From Lachnospiraceae bacterium (GTDB lineage: Bacteria; Bacillota; Clostridia; Lachnospirales; Lachnospiraceae): a stretch of DNA of 49,617 nucleotides. Position numbers and translations under genes: made by a program. Below the pieces are notes generated by a model that was not told where the DNA came from, did not search any database, and saw only the letters and a program-made list of their open reading frames with translations. The stretch spans positions 1 through 49,617 of the forward strand of contig JAFYZH010000025.1 in assembly GCA_017548765.1 (NCBI GenBank). The letters run 5' to 3'. Positions 1-8,342 of the stretch are shown one piece after another (the stretch's first letter is position 1; each line of letters begins with the position of its first letter).

Positions 1-362
1 GTGCCGCTGTAAGCCTTAGACTTGAACTTCTTGGTAGCGGTAGATGTTCCGTAAAGAGAAGTGTGCATCTCGGTGCAGAACTTTGTAGCAAGGGTTGCAT
101 CTGTGAAACCAGTTACAGAAACAGCGCCAGTTGTGTGGTCGATGGTAACTACTACAGAACCACCGGTCTTGTCATAGTACTTCTCGTCTGCAAGCAGAGC
201 AGATGCGGACTTGTCCATATCAGCGATGATAGAGTCATCTGCACGGATACGGGTCTTCTCAACGTAACGGATGTACTGAGGAGCCAGGATACCCATAAGG
301 ACTGCCATGATAGCTACTACGATGATAAGTTCAACGAGTGAAAAACCTTTGTTATTCTTCAT
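1..362 (-). CDS. Type IV prepilin (3' end beyond window)
   Basis: Only the first 120 codons are present; the gene runs off the left edge. The product opens with a short basic leader, MKNNKG, followed by FSLVE. This is the class III prepilin-peptidase site, with cleavage expected after Gly6 and the conserved Glu at mature position 5. A hydrophobic helix (IIVVAIMAVLMGILAP) and a charged segment follow, as in the N-terminal helix of pilins. The visible outer part is rich in Thr, Ser and Gly. A GAAAGGAAGAAG stretch just upstream serves as ribosome site. The gene lies after pilC, in the same direction, but has its own promoter at 465-493, which fits a pilin made in greater amount than its assembly machinery. 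Whether it is a major or minor pilin cannot be told from the fragment. Confidence 0.93.
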   Translation of the reverse strand, partial: MKNNKGFSLVELIIVVAIMAVLMGILAPQYIRYVEKTRIRADDSIIADMDKSASALLADEKYYDKTGGSVVVTIDHTTGAVSVTGFTDATLATKFCTEMHTSLYGTSTATKKFKSKAYSG

Positions 363-464
363 AATTTCTTCTTCCTTTCACATTTGTGTTTTGTGTTTCC
401 CCCGATCCCCTACAAACCGGAAGGTTTTTTCTGGATGCGGTGTCCGCATCTCTTTGATGATTAA

Positions 465-493
465 GTTATACCACACCGTTTTTACTCCCGCAA
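465..493 (-). promoter_or_regulatory. SigA-type promoter of the prepilin gene
   Basis: On the minus strand TTGCGG (-35) and TATAAC (-10) are separated by 17 bases, about 100 bases ahead of the pilin start codon. The leader is untranslated and A-rich close to the start. Confidence 0.65.
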
Positions 494-625
494 TACACAT
501 TCGGTAAGTGTAAACAAGTTTGGGTAAACGTGCAAAAGATGTTTTTTTCGGTCTTGCAAGCGTGATTTTGTGCCGATTTTCGTAAAGGGGAAAGGTTGGA
601 TCTGGCACGAATGTTTCAAAAGTGT

Positions 626-833
626 TTTGGAGCAACCACCCTCTTCCGAGGGGGCTACTCCAAAGTCTTTCACATATGTTCGAAATCTTCCCTCGAATGT
701 CGCCAACGGCGATTACAAGGAAGGTTCACTCCTATTTTCTGTAGGCCCAAATGTTTCGAGGCAGCCCCTTCCTTTCGGAAGTGCTGCCTCGAAGTATTTG
801 GGTTATTGCATGTCGCCAACGGCGACAATGCAA
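626..833. repeat. Cluster of hairpins in the pilC-pilin spacer
   Basis: The 471-bp stretch 363-833 has no gene. Besides the pilin promoter it holds three clear inverted repeats: 626-664 (TTTGGAG with CTCCAAA around a CCCTC/GAGGG stem), 746-802 (CCCAAAT and CGAGGCAGC arms around a GC-rich tip), and 806-833 (TTGCATGTCGCC, loop AAC, GGCGACAATGCAA), which begins right after the pilC stop codon. The core TCGCCAACGGCGA occurs at 700-712 and again inside 806-833. None has a clean T-run, so they may end or protect the pilB-pilT-pilC transcript, or be members of a repeat family. Confidence 0.7.
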
Positions 834-2045
834 TTACATCATTTCGCTGAGGCTCTCGTACAGTGTGAGCATAGGCATCAGACATGCGCCGATGAGTACG
901 CCTACAATGCCGGCCAGCAAGATAATGATCATAGGCTCCATCGCTGTCATGAGGGCAGCAACGGCAGTCTCAACTTCTTCTTCGAAGTAACCGGCACAAC
1001 GGTCGAGCATTTCCTCGATATTACCGGTATCTTCACCGATCTTCGTCATGTGACAGATCATGACAGGGAACAGACCGCTCTTACGAAGCGGATCGGACAT
1101 CTGTACACCCTTTTCAACTTCGTCCTTTGCAAAAAGGAGTGCATCCTTATAAAGAACGTTAGGCATGTTCTTCGATGTGATCTCGAGCGCATCTACGATC
1201 GAAATACCGGAAGACAACAGCGTAGACATGGTACGTGCAAAACGTGCAGCAGCGGACTTTGTGATAACCGGTCCGATGAACGGCAGTTTCATACTCGTAC
1301 GTCCGATCAAAACCTGACCGGTTGGGGATGCGGCAAACACACGCCATGCTATGACGATAACAACGATAACCGCCAGGAGAATAATAACATTCTCCTTCAT
1401 CCAGTCGGACATCGCGACTACGACCTGTGTCAACTTCGGAAGTTCCGTATCGAGATCCTTAAACATATCGGAGAAACTCGGGATAACGAAATTCAACATG
1501 ATGATGACTACGATAACAGCAACAACCAATACCACGATCGGGTATACGAGTGCCTTCTTAATGGTTGCCTTCAAGCGGGCATCCTTCTCGAACTGGATCG
1601 CCAGACGGTCGAATGAGTTCTCGAGGGAACCGGATGCTTCACCGGCATCAACCATGTTTACCATCATCGGGGTAAACACATTCGGGTGTTCCTTCAGGCT
1701 TCGTGCCAGGTTTTCACCCTTTGCTACGCTTGACATTACCTCACGGAGTGAAGCCTGCATGATCTTGTTATCACACTGGTCGGCCAGCATACCGAATGCA
1801 TCGACGATGGATACGCCGGCATTCAAAAGACTCACCATCTGACGGCAGAAAACTGCCATGGTACGAGGCTTTACGGAGGAGCCGCCCAGGGAAACGTTTT
1901 CTGCAAACATGGATTCCTTAACCTGAATAGGAATAAGGCCTTCCAGTTTTAGCGTACGCTCCGCTCTGGATGAATCAGGTGCTTCGATTTTGCCTTTACG
2001 TTTGGCGCCTTTTTGATCGACGGCCACATATTGATAGGTGGGCAT
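834..2045 (-). CDS. pilC: Type IV pilus inner-membrane platform protein PilC
   Basis: 403 aa, the usual length for PilC/GspF. The protein is the membrane platform that couples the PilB and PilT motors to pilin insertion and removal. Two T2SSF domains are seen, at about residues 70-190 and 270-395, each with the glycine- and serine-rich pattern of the family (for example LLNAGVSIVDA and LLSSGISIVDA). Hydrophobic segments lie near 165-190, 215-235 and 370-395. The start has AGGAGGTGAAAC eight bases upstream. The gene follows pilT by 153 bp and precedes the prepilin. The assignment is firm from both sequence and context. Confidence 0.96.
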   Translation of the reverse strand: MPTYQYVAVDQKGAKRKGKIEAPDSSRAERTLKLEGLIPIQVKESMFAENVSLGGSSVKPRTMAVFCRQMVSLLNAGVSIVDAFGMLADQCDNKIMQASLREVMSSVAKGENLARSLKEHPNVFTPMMVNMVDAGEASGSLENSFDRLAIQFEKDARLKATIKKALVYPIVVLVVAVIVVIIMLNFVIPSFSDMFKDLDTELPKLTQVVVAMSDWMKENVIILLAVIVVIVIAWRVFAASPTGQVLIGRTSMKLPFIGPVITKSAAARFARTMSTLLSSGISIVDALEITSKNMPNVLYKDALLFAKDEVEKGVQMSDPLRKSGLFPVMICHMTKIGEDTGNIEEMLDRCAGYFEEEVETAVAALMTAMEPMIIILLAGIVGVLIGACLMPMLTLYESLSEMM

Positions 2046-2198
2046 AGAAGTTTCACCTCCTGAAATTACTAAAAGTTATATCTAACAACCGTCTGTCCTC
2101 TCTTCTCTCCTGCGGGCCATCCCTTCCTGCAGCGGCATCCACGTTCCGTTCTCCTCCCGTTCAGAGTTCGGATGGGACCTTCCGGTCATTATACGATT

Positions 2199-3311
2199 TT
2201 AAACCTCTCCCTGTCCCATGACACGTTTCATCATGGCTGCCGTATCCTGTGCATAGCTGATGGCGATCTCGGAAGTGATACGGTGTCCGGAACACAGTTC
2301 GAAGATCGCGTCATCCATGGTAACCATACCCTGGCGGCGGCTGGTCTGAACGATCGCGGGGATCATGTGGATCTTCGCCTCACGGATGAGGTTACGGATC
2401 GCAGGCGTTGCATGCATGACTTCGAATGCGGCTACACGGCCGGATCCGTCTGCCAGAGGCATGAGCTGCTGGGAGATAACGCACTCCAAAACGTTCGCCA
2501 GCTGAACACGGATCTGTTGCTGCTGGTACGGAGGAAATACGTCGATGATACGGTCAATGGTACTCGCCGCACCAATGGTATGCAGGGTCGAGAATACGAG
2601 GTGTCCGGTCTCGGCTGCGGTGATCGCAGTTGAGATCGTATCCAGGTCACGCATCTCACCTACAAGGATAACATCGGGGTCCTGACGAAGAGCTGCACGA
2701 AGCGCACTCTCGAAAGAAATAGAGTCCAGACCGATCTCTCTCTGGTTAACCATCGCCTTATTATGCTTATGAAGGTACTCGATCGGGTCCTCCAAAGTGA
2801 TAACGTGGTGATGATAGGTCTTACTGATCAAGTCGATCAGGGAAGCCAGGGTCGTCGACTTACCGGAACCTGTAGGTCCGGTTACGAGAACCATACCTCT
2901 CTTACGGTTGATCAGGTCGATAACGGATGAGTTCAGACCCAGAGACTCAGGTCTCGGGATAACATCCGCGATCAGTCGCAGTGCTGCGCCGTAAGCGCCA
3001 CGCTGCTTATAGACGTTAACACGACATCTTCCCACGGAACGAACGGAATAGGAAAAGTCCGTCTGTCCGGTCTCTGCGAGTTCATCGCGGCAAGGCTTGG
3101 GAATGATCGGTTCGATCATCATTTGTGTGTTCTCGGGCGTAAGCGGAACGGTACCGATCTTTATCAGCTGACCGTTGATACGCAAAATAGGCGGAACACC
3201 TGCGGTAATATGAACGTCAGATGCATGACGTTTAGCAGCTAATTTTACAAGATCGGCAACCTCGAGTGCTCCCTGAGGCCGCTGCTGGCCGCTTTCAATT
3301 CCTTCTGGCAT
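2199..3311 (-). CDS. pilT: Type IV pilus retraction ATPase PilT
   Basis: 370 aa from the ATG at 3311, which has GGAGAG upstream; a longer open frame to 3389 runs through the hairpin repeats and is unlikely to be translated. PilT is a hexameric AAA-like ATPase at the cytoplasmic base of the pilus that drives retraction and twitching. Visible motifs are Walker A GPTGSGKST, the Asp box, Walker B GEMRDLDT, the His box TGHLVFSTLHT, and AIRNLIRE near the C-terminus, the signature that separates PilT from PilB. It lies between pilB and pilC in one operon. Confidence 0.96.
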   Translation of the reverse strand: MPEGIESGQQRPQGALEVADLVKLAAKRHASDVHITAGVPPILRINGQLIKIGTVPLTPENTQMMIEPIIPKPCRDELAETGQTDFSYSVRSVGRCRVNVYKQRGAYGAALRLIADVIPRPESLGLNSSVIDLINRKRGMVLVTGPTGSGKSTTLASLIDLISKTYHHHVITLEDPIEYLHKHNKAMVNQREIGLDSISFESALRAALRQDPDVILVGEMRDLDTISTAITAAETGHLVFSTLHTIGAASTIDRIIDVFPPYQQQQIRVQLANVLECVISQQLMPLADGSGRVAAFEVMHATPAIRNLIREAKIHMIPAIVQTSRRQGMVTMDDAIFELCSGHRITSEIAISYAQDTAAMMKRVMGQGEV

Positions 3312-3332
3312 AATTCCACTCTCCTTATCCTT

Positions 3333-3461
3333 ATAAGGGATCCGCGAAGCGGAGCCCTGTCCGTCAAAATACTCTGCGAAGCAGAACATTTTGACATCTG
3401 AACTTTGCGAAGCAAAGTTTCATCTTTTCTCAATAAGGGATCCGCGAAGCGGAACCCTTTA
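3333..3461. repeat. Four mini-hairpins with GCGAAGC tips in the pilB-pilT spacer
   Basis: Four inverted repeats share the tip GC-GAA-GC, with loops at 3346-3348, 3378-3380, 3409-3411 and 3446-3448. The first and last have the identical left arm ATAAGGGATCCGC exactly 100 bp apart. The second has arms GTCAAAATACTCTGC and GCAGAACATTTTGAC. The last hairpin covers the TAA stop codon of pilB. GCGAAGC is known from DNA studies as an unusually stable mini-hairpin. They may act in DNA or in the pilB-pilT mRNA. Confidence 0.85.
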
Positions 3462-5156
3462 TGCTTCGTATACGATACGACGAAGTTCGCTCATGGATGT
3501 GATGCCGGCCTTAACCTTAAGACCGCAAGCCATCGACAGCGTATTCATGCCCTCTTTCAAAGCTTCCTCTTTGATCTCGTCGGCGTTTGCGCCGCGGGCA
3601 ATGACTGTACTCAGGTGATGGGTCACTTCCATGATCTCGTAGATACCGATACGTCCGCGATAGCCGGCACGCTCACATGCAGGACAGCCGACAGGCTCGT
3701 AAATACGAAGCGGCGTTGCGGGATCTACACCCAGGATCCTCTTATCTTCTTCGGATGCAAGGACTTCTCTCTTACAATCCGGGCACAGACGGCGAACCAG
3801 ACGCTGTGCGATAATACCTACTACAGAGTCCGCGATGAGGTAGTTTTCAACGCCCATATCTTCCAGACGTGTTACGGTGCTGGCAGCGGAGTTTGTATGG
3901 AGGGTACTAACAACCAAGTGGCCGGTGATAGCGGCCTTTACAGCGATCTCGGCGGTCTCACCGTCTCGAATCTCACCGATCATGATGATATCGGGGTCCT
4001 GACGCAAGATAGCACGGAGGGCAGATGCGAATGTAAGATCTACCTTCGGATTTACGTGAACCTGATTGATACCATCGACATTTGCCTCGACAGGGTCCTC
4101 AACGGTGACGATGTTGATATCTTCACGGTTGAGCTCTGAGAGAGCGGTATAAAGTGTGGTAGACTTACCGGAACCGGTAGGTCCTGTTACCAGAACGATG
4201 CCGTGCGGGTGAGACAGGATACGGTCGAATTTTACCATCTCGGTATCCTCGAAACCGAGTTGCTTCTTCTCACGGTTCAGGGCTCTCTTATTCTGGAGAC
4301 GCATTACGATCTTCTCACCGAATACGGTCGGAAGAACGTTAACACGGATATCGTACTCAACACGGTCTACCCATGCGGTGATACGACCATCCTGAGGTTT
4401 ACGCTTCTCGGAAATATCCATACCGCCGATGATCTTGATACGTGCGACGATAGCCGGAAGCAATTTGATGTCATATTTCATTCGCTCATAGAGCGCACCA
4501 TCGATACGGTAGCGGACGCGGACGTTTTCTTCCATCGCCTCGATATGAATATCGGATGCTCTCTGACGGGCTGCCTGCTCGATCATGGTACGAACGAGTA
4601 CGACGATCGGGGAGTTATCGAGGTTCGCCGAGTCTTCGGTCGCCTCCTCGAGTTCTTTATCAAAACCACGCTCCTCTGCGTACTGCTTCGCAACGTCCAT
4701 GGCCTGGGAACTACCGAAGTAGCGATCCAGCGCTGCCAAAACGTCCGTCGCCGTACAGATAACGGGTTCGATCTGCATGTTTGTTACGATACCGATATCA
4801 TCCGCAGCCACGATATCCATGGGATCGGACATCGCCAGTCGCAGGATGTTCGGGTTACGCTCGGAAACCGCGAACGGTATTACGTTGTACTTACGGAGCA
4901 CGTCCGGTTTAACCAGATTCAGGATCTCCTCCGGAATGGTCACCGACGAAAGATCGACAAACTTATATCCCAACTGATATTCCAGAGCACGGGCAATACG
5001 CTTCTCGCTCGTAACACCGCTCTCTACGAGATATTCACCGATACGTTTGCCTTCTTCTTTCGCTCTGACAAGCGCATCCTTCAATACCTCCGGGGTAATA
5101 ACGCCCTGCTCGATGAGAATATCACCGATTCGCATACGTTTTCTTGTGTAATCCAT
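3459..5156 (-). CDS. pilB: Type IV pilus extension ATPase PilB
   Basis: 565 aa, normal for PilB/GspE. It powers pilin polymerisation. An N-terminal MshEN-type domain spans about residues 1-150 (with IGEYLVESG and the NIPFA-like region NVIPFAVSE). The C-terminal ATPase has Walker A GPTGSGKSTTLY, an Asp-box region, Walker B GEIRDGETAE and STLHTNSA. A zinc-binding Cys4 site is seen as CPDC and CPAC near residues 460-495. MshEN domains of some homologues bind c-di-GMP, so the motor may be regulated that way; this is inference. It is the first gene of the pilB-pilT-pilC operon, behind the promoter at 5267-5295 and a folded leader. Confidence 0.96.
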   Translation of the reverse strand: MDYTRKRMRIGDILIEQGVITPEVLKDALVRAKEEGKRIGEYLVESGVTSEKRIARALEYQLGYKFVDLSSVTIPEEILNLVKPDVLRKYNVIPFAVSERNPNILRLAMSDPMDIVAADDIGIVTNMQIEPVICTATDVLAALDRYFGSSQAMDVAKQYAEERGFDKELEEATEDSANLDNSPIVVLVRTMIEQAARQRASDIHIEAMEENVRVRYRIDGALYERMKYDIKLLPAIVARIKIIGGMDISEKRKPQDGRITAWVDRVEYDIRVNVLPTVFGEKIVMRLQNKRALNREKKQLGFEDTEMVKFDRILSHPHGIVLVTGPTGSGKSTTLYTALSELNREDINIVTVEDPVEANVDGINQVHVNPKVDLTFASALRAILRQDPDIIMIGEIRDGETAEIAVKAAITGHLVVSTLHTNSAASTVTRLEDMGVENYLIADSVVGIIAQRLVRRLCPDCKREVLASEEDKRILGVDPATPLRIYEPVGCPACERAGYRGRIGIYEIMEVTHHLSTVIARGANADEIKEEALKEGMNTLSMACGLKVKAGITSMSELRRIVYEA

Positions 5157-5184
5157 ATACCCACCATCCTATTTAACAACACTT

Positions 5185-5256
5185 TTAGGGAAATCCGCAC
5201 CCCTGCTCCCCCTGTTCCGATCATCCGTTTGGGCGCATTTGGGTACAATTCCCTAA
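5185..5256 (-). promoter_or_regulatory. Structured 5' leader of the pil operon
   Basis: Between promoter and pilB start the transcript carries TTAGGGAA and TTTCCCTAA as the two sides of a closing stem around about 55 bases rich in G and C. A purine-rich segment (AGGGGGAGCAGGGG) lies inside. I do not recognise a known riboswitch; the bases typical of c-di-GMP-I aptamers are not seen. Confidence 0.45.
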
Positions 5257-5266
5257 GTTTGTTTAT

Positions 5267-5295
5267 ATTTTAATACATTTCAGTGTCGTTGTCAA
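5267..5295 (-). promoter_or_regulatory. SigA-type promoter of pilB-pilT-pilC
   Basis: Minus strand TTGACA, 17-base spacer, TAAAAT. The expected start point lies about 105 bases ahead of pilB. It is one of the best matches to consensus in the window. Confidence 0.8.
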
Positions 5296-5309
5296 TGTTT
5301 TTCGCTTTA

Positions 5310-6530
5310 TTAATTCACTACATGAACGGTCAAAACAGTCACAGCGGAATTATGTTTATCCGTATCCTTTACCGATACTTTCAAAACGTAAGTACCGACT
5401 TTCTTCGTGGAGAATTTATCCCATCCTTCGACACGGATACGCTGAACCAGCACGTCGCGGCTGTCCTTATCGTCATAAAGCTGATCGATCACGTTACGGT
5501 AGTGGAAATACGAACCCTTCTTCACCGTAACTTCGGTCTGTTTCAAGGTGATGACCGGGATACCGTTATTGATCGGGGCGGGTTTCTCCTCGTTCGTCTC
5601 GATCACAAGCTGGCAGGTCAGACCCTGATAGCGGAGATTAAATACATTTTTACCCTTTTCGAACTTCTTACCGACGTCGTCGCACTCCCATCCGTAGATG
5701 TCGATGCGCTTGCCGTTGTCGATAACGCCCTGAAGCAGGATATCATTTCCAACTGAAGTCTCGCCGATATAGCGCTGCGGTCCGATGAATACGGCAACGA
5801 TCTCATAGATCGTTTCTCCGTTCGGGCCGGTCGCGGTGCGCGGCGCTTCCGTCGTAGCTTCCGGAGTGGTCTCTTCCGGTGTCGTTGCCTCAGGCGTTGT
5901 TTCCTCAGGCGTGGTCGCCTCCGGTGTCGTCTGCTCCTGAGTGGTCTCTTCTGCCGTGGTCTTCTCCTGCGTCGTCTCTTCAGGAGTCGTATCCGCTTCC
6001 GTCGTCACGGCCTGGGTCGTAACTTCTTCGGTCGTCTTCTCCTCGGTAGATGCCTGAGCGCTCTCCTCAGGAGTCTCCGGTGTCTGCGTCGCCTCAGGTG
6101 TCGTCTCTACCGGAACAGTCTGCGTCGGTTCCGGCTTATTCTTATCCGGATCGCCATTATTCGATGCGCTCTCCTTCGACAGATTGCATACACGGGTCGC
6201 GGTCGCCAGATTACCTCTGCTGTCGCGAACCTGGTACTTCACGCTTACCTCCGTATCGGAGATCATGTCTGTCGGAGGGAGAACGATAACTTTCTTCGTG
6301 ATATCGCCGTCGCGGTTATCCGTGGCGGTAACGCCTGCCAGAAGGCCCTCCGTGTCCCCTCCGGGAACGTAGTTTACCGGATCGTCGGAAAATGCGATCA
6401 CCGGCGCTTTTCGGTCATCTGACAGATAAATAAACAAGTAAATAAGACCGAGAACCACTACAATGATCCCCAGCTGTATAGCCTCCCGCTTTAAGCGGTG
6501 TACTTTTCTCCATCTCGTCCCAATTTTCAT
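5310..6530 (-). CDS. Membrane-anchored surface protein with DUF5011-type Ig-like domains
   Basis: About 406 aa. A basic N-terminus is followed by one membrane helix (GIIVVVLGLIYLFIYLS, about residues 22-40), so the rest should face outward. The first outer domain, about 45-130, has the ATDNRDGDIT motif and a YQVRDSRGN strand typical of DUF5011 Ig-like modules. A Thr/Glu/Pro linker of about 100 residues with repeats such as TTPEATTPEE follows. The C-terminal 160 residues look like further beta domains, ending in a DUF5011-like strand pattern. The start is uncertain: ATG 6530 has AGAGG 12 bases upstream, while ATG 6542 has it directly adjacent. It follows efp, but a functional link is not apparent. 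Possibly a cell-wall-spanning adhesin or a pilus-related accessory protein; the function is unknown. Confidence 0.85.
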   Translation of the reverse strand: MKIGTRWRKVHRLKREAIQLGIIVVVLGLIYLFIYLSDDRKAPVIAFSDDPVNYVPGGDTEGLLAGVTATDNRDGDITKKVIVLPPTDMISDTEVSVKYQVRDSRGNLATATRVCNLSKESASNNGDPDKNKPEPTQTVPVETTPEATQTPETPEESAQASTEEKTTEEVTTQAVTTEADTTPEETTQEKTTAEETTQEQTTPEATTPEETTPEATTPEETTPEATTEAPRTATGPNGETIYEIVAVFIGPQRYIGETSVGNDILLQGVIDNGKRIDIYGWECDDVGKKFEKGKNVFNLRYQGLTCQLVIETNEEKPAPINNGIPVITLKQTEVTVKKGSYFHYRNVIDQLYDDKDSRDVLVQRIRVEGWDKFSTKKVGTYVLKVSVKDTDKHNSAVTVLTVHVVN

Positions 6531-6633
6531 AAGGTCTTTCATCCTCTTGAGGCGACCCGGCCCCCGTGCCGAAGCATCGCCTTGCATCCCCGGTCCGCTT
6601 TCGCAGACCACTCTTTCACTCCTAAACCAATAC

Positions 6634-6662
6634 AAGGAAGGCCTGCAAAGCAAACCTTCCTC
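6634..6662. repeat. 29-base mini-hairpin after efp
   Basis: Arms AAGGAAGGCCTGC and GCAAACCTTCCTC around the loop AAA, 10 of 13 positions paired. It has the same 13-3-13 layout and GC-NNN-GC tip as hairpins elsewhere in the window. It lies just downstream of the efp stop; the T-run is upstream rather than downstream, so a plain terminator is doubtful. Confidence 0.55.
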
Positions 6663-6680
6663 GTAAAAAACTTATACAGA

Positions 6681-7238
6681 TTAAGCGCGTGACAGGTACT
6701 CGCCTGTACGTGTGTCGATCTTGATCTTCTCGCCGTTATCAACAAACAACGGAACCATGACCTGTGCACCGGTCTCAACGATCGCGGGCTTTGTAGCGCC
6801 GGTCGCGGTGTTACCCTTAAATCCGGGCTCGGTCGATGTGATCTCGAGCTCTACAAAGAGAGGCGGTTCGATCGAGAATACAGCGCCGTTGTGAGACAGC
6901 ATCTTAACCATCTCGTTCTCCTTTACGAACTTAAGAGCGTCGCCGACCTGGTCGGGAGTCATCTGGATCTGCTCGAACGTATTAACGTCCATGAAGTAAT
7001 AGAAATCGCCATCGTTATACAGATACTGCATATCTGCACGATCGATCCGGGCTGCCGGGAACTTATCGGTAGGACGGAAAGACTTCTCGACAACGCCGCC
7101 GTTCTTGATATTCTTTAATGATGTACGCACGAAAGCTGCGCCCTTACCGGGTTTTACGTGCTGGAAATCAATGATCTGGTACACGTTGTTGTCCATCTCG
7201 ATCGTAATGCCGTTTCTGAAATCGCCTGCAGAAATCAT
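6681..7238 (-). CDS. efp: Elongation factor P
   Basis: 185 aa, full length for EF-P. It relieves ribosomes stalled at consecutive prolines by binding between the P and E sites. The KOW-like N-terminal domain carries [10 protein letters not shown], with the tip lysine at about position 32 that is modified in many bacteria; no epmA or epmB homologue is seen nearby. Two OB domains follow, ending in the conserved [17 protein letters not shown]. The start has TAGGAGG upstream. It has its own promoter, separate from the prfC-nrdR-yqeG unit, and the surface protein gene follows downstream. Confidence 0.97.
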   Translation of the reverse strand: MISAGDFRNGITIEMDNNVYQIIDFQHVKPGKGAAFVRTSLKNIKNGGVVEKSFRPTDKFPAARIDRADMQYLYNDGDFYYFMDVNTFEQIQMTPDQVGDALKFVKENEMVKMLSHNGAVFSIEPPLFVELEITSTEPGFKGNTATGATKPAIVETGAQVMVPLFVDNGEKIKIDTRTGEYLSRA

Positions 7239-7297
7239 CTTTAAATCATCCTCCTAGGGTGGTATAAATCGGTTAATCTTTTTAAAACCTAACTATT

Positions 7298-7326
7298 ATT
7301 GTAACTTACGAGCAGAAAAAAAGCAA
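7298..7326 (-). promoter_or_regulatory. Promoter of efp, overlapping the preceding terminator
   Basis: TTGCTT, 17 bases, TACAAT on the minus strand. The -35 box falls in the foot of the terminator hairpin at 7323-7348. The same pair, TTGCTT-N17-TACAAT, is found ahead of gap (43013-43041). Confidence 0.6.
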
Positions 7327-7348
7327 GAGTTTTTTTATTTCCTCTTGC
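7316..7348 (-). terminator. Intrinsic terminator after yqeG
   Basis: Stem GCAAGAG/CTCTTGC followed by seven T on the minus strand. The yqeG stop codon lies within the loop region. Confidence 0.85.
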
Positions 7349-7841
7349 GTTTTTCGTAGAAATACAGAAGAAACTTCTCGATCTTCCGTTTGAAAACGAT
7401 CTGGATCTCTTCCTTCGGACTGATCGGTTCAGTCAGGATCGAAACGAGCTTCGCACGGTTCGCCCCATAGATATCCGTCAGCAACTGATCGCCGATGAAC
7501 AGCGTATTCTCCCGCTCCGTGCCCATGCGGCGCATCGCCTTCACGTAACTCTTACGCGAGGGCTTATTCGCCTTCCACACGGCGTGGGAACGCACCGCCT
7601 TTGCAAACGGCATCACTCTCTCCTTACTGTTGTTCGAGATCAGGCACGTGGAAAAACCCATCGCGTGCAGGCGGTCGAACAGCTGTTTCGCGTGTTCGTC
7701 CGCCGGCGCGTCATGGCAGACTAAAGTATTGTCGATATCGTAGATGATCCCGCGATAGCCCTTTGCATAGAAATCCTCATACGGGATCTCATACGCAGAC
7801 TTGTAGCGCATCGTAGGATAAAAACGTCCAAACAGACTCAT
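7335..7841 (-). CDS. yqeG: YqeG-family HAD phosphatase
   Basis: 168 aa, typical for the YqeG/GEP4-like HAD IIIA family. Motif I is DIDNT (nucleophile Asp and general-acid Asp), motif II SNN, then a lysine in the KPS stretch, and motif IV GDQLLTDIYGAN, so all catalytic positions are kept. Eukaryotic relatives dephosphorylate phosphatidylglycerophosphate; in Firmicutes the substrate is not settled. The start overlaps the nrdR stop by four bases (ATGA), showing translational coupling. The C-terminus is very basic (EKRKRK) and may touch membrane or RNA; that is inference. Confidence 0.93.
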   Translation of the reverse strand: MSLFGRFYPTMRYKSAYEIPYEDFYAKGYRGIIYDIDNTLVCHDAPADEHAKQLFDRLHAMGFSTCLISNNSKERVMPFAKAVRSHAVWKANKPSRKSYVKAMRRMGTERENTLFIGDQLLTDIYGANRAKLVSILTEPISPKEEIQIVFKRKIEKFLLYFYEKRKRK

Positions 7842-8332
7842 GCTTCCTCGTTATCCTTCTTATCCTTTGCCGCGGTCTTTTTCTTCTTCAGAAGTTTCTT
7901 TAACTCCTCGGCAAATGTATTCACATCGGTAAATTCACGGTACACCGAAGCAAAACGCACATAGGCGACCTCTTCGAGGTCCTTCAGGTGCTCCATGATC
8001 AGCTCGCCGATCTGCGCGCTCGCGATCTCCGTCTCTGCGCGGCGGAAGATCTCATTTTCCACGTCATCCAGGAGTTTCTGGATGTCCTGCATGGGAATGG
8101 GACGCTTATGGCACGCACGCATAACGCCGGCTTCCATCTTCGAGCGGTCGTATGGCTCGCGGGTGTTATCCTTCTTAACGACCATCAGGGGAAATGTCTC
8201 GATCTTCTCGTAGGTCGTGAAACGGCGGCCGCATGCCTCGCACGAGCGACGGCGGCGGATCTCCTTACCGTCCTCACTCGGACGGGAGTCGACTACCTTA
8301 GTTGTTTCTACTCCACAAAAGGGACAGCGCAT
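7838..8332 (-). CDS. nrdR: Transcriptional repressor NrdR
   Basis: 164 aa. NrdR senses ATP and dATP and represses ribonucleotide reductase genes. The zinc ribbon is seen as MRCPFCG near the start and CEACGRRF about 30 residues later, followed by an ATP-cone domain from about residue 48 (PLMVVKKDNTREPYDRSK). The tail from 145 is lysine-rich and longer than the core family. AGGAGG lies seven bases before the ATG. No nrd structural gene is present in the window, so its targets are elsewhere. It sits 10 bp after prfC and overlaps yqeG. Confidence 0.97.
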   Translation of the reverse strand: MRCPFCGVETTKVVDSRPSEDGKEIRRRRSCEACGRRFTTYEKIETFPLMVVKKDNTREPYDRSKMEAGVMRACHKRPIPMQDIQKLLDDVENEIFRRAETEIASAQIGELIMEHLKDLEEVAYVRFASVYREFTDVNTFAEELKKLLKKKKTAAKDKKDNEEA

Positions 8333-8342
8333 ATCTTACCTC

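Noticed and set aside
570-1616. Long plus-strand frame of 348 codons opposite pilC
   Set aside because: It is a shadow of pilC with low-complexity His/Arg/Asp composition, no ribosome site and no recognisable domain. The same holds for other long plus-strand frames, such as 19972-21450 and 26649-28280.
5185-5256. c-di-GMP-I riboswitch ahead of pilB
   Set aside because: The conserved core of the class I aptamer is not found; only a closing stem is visible.
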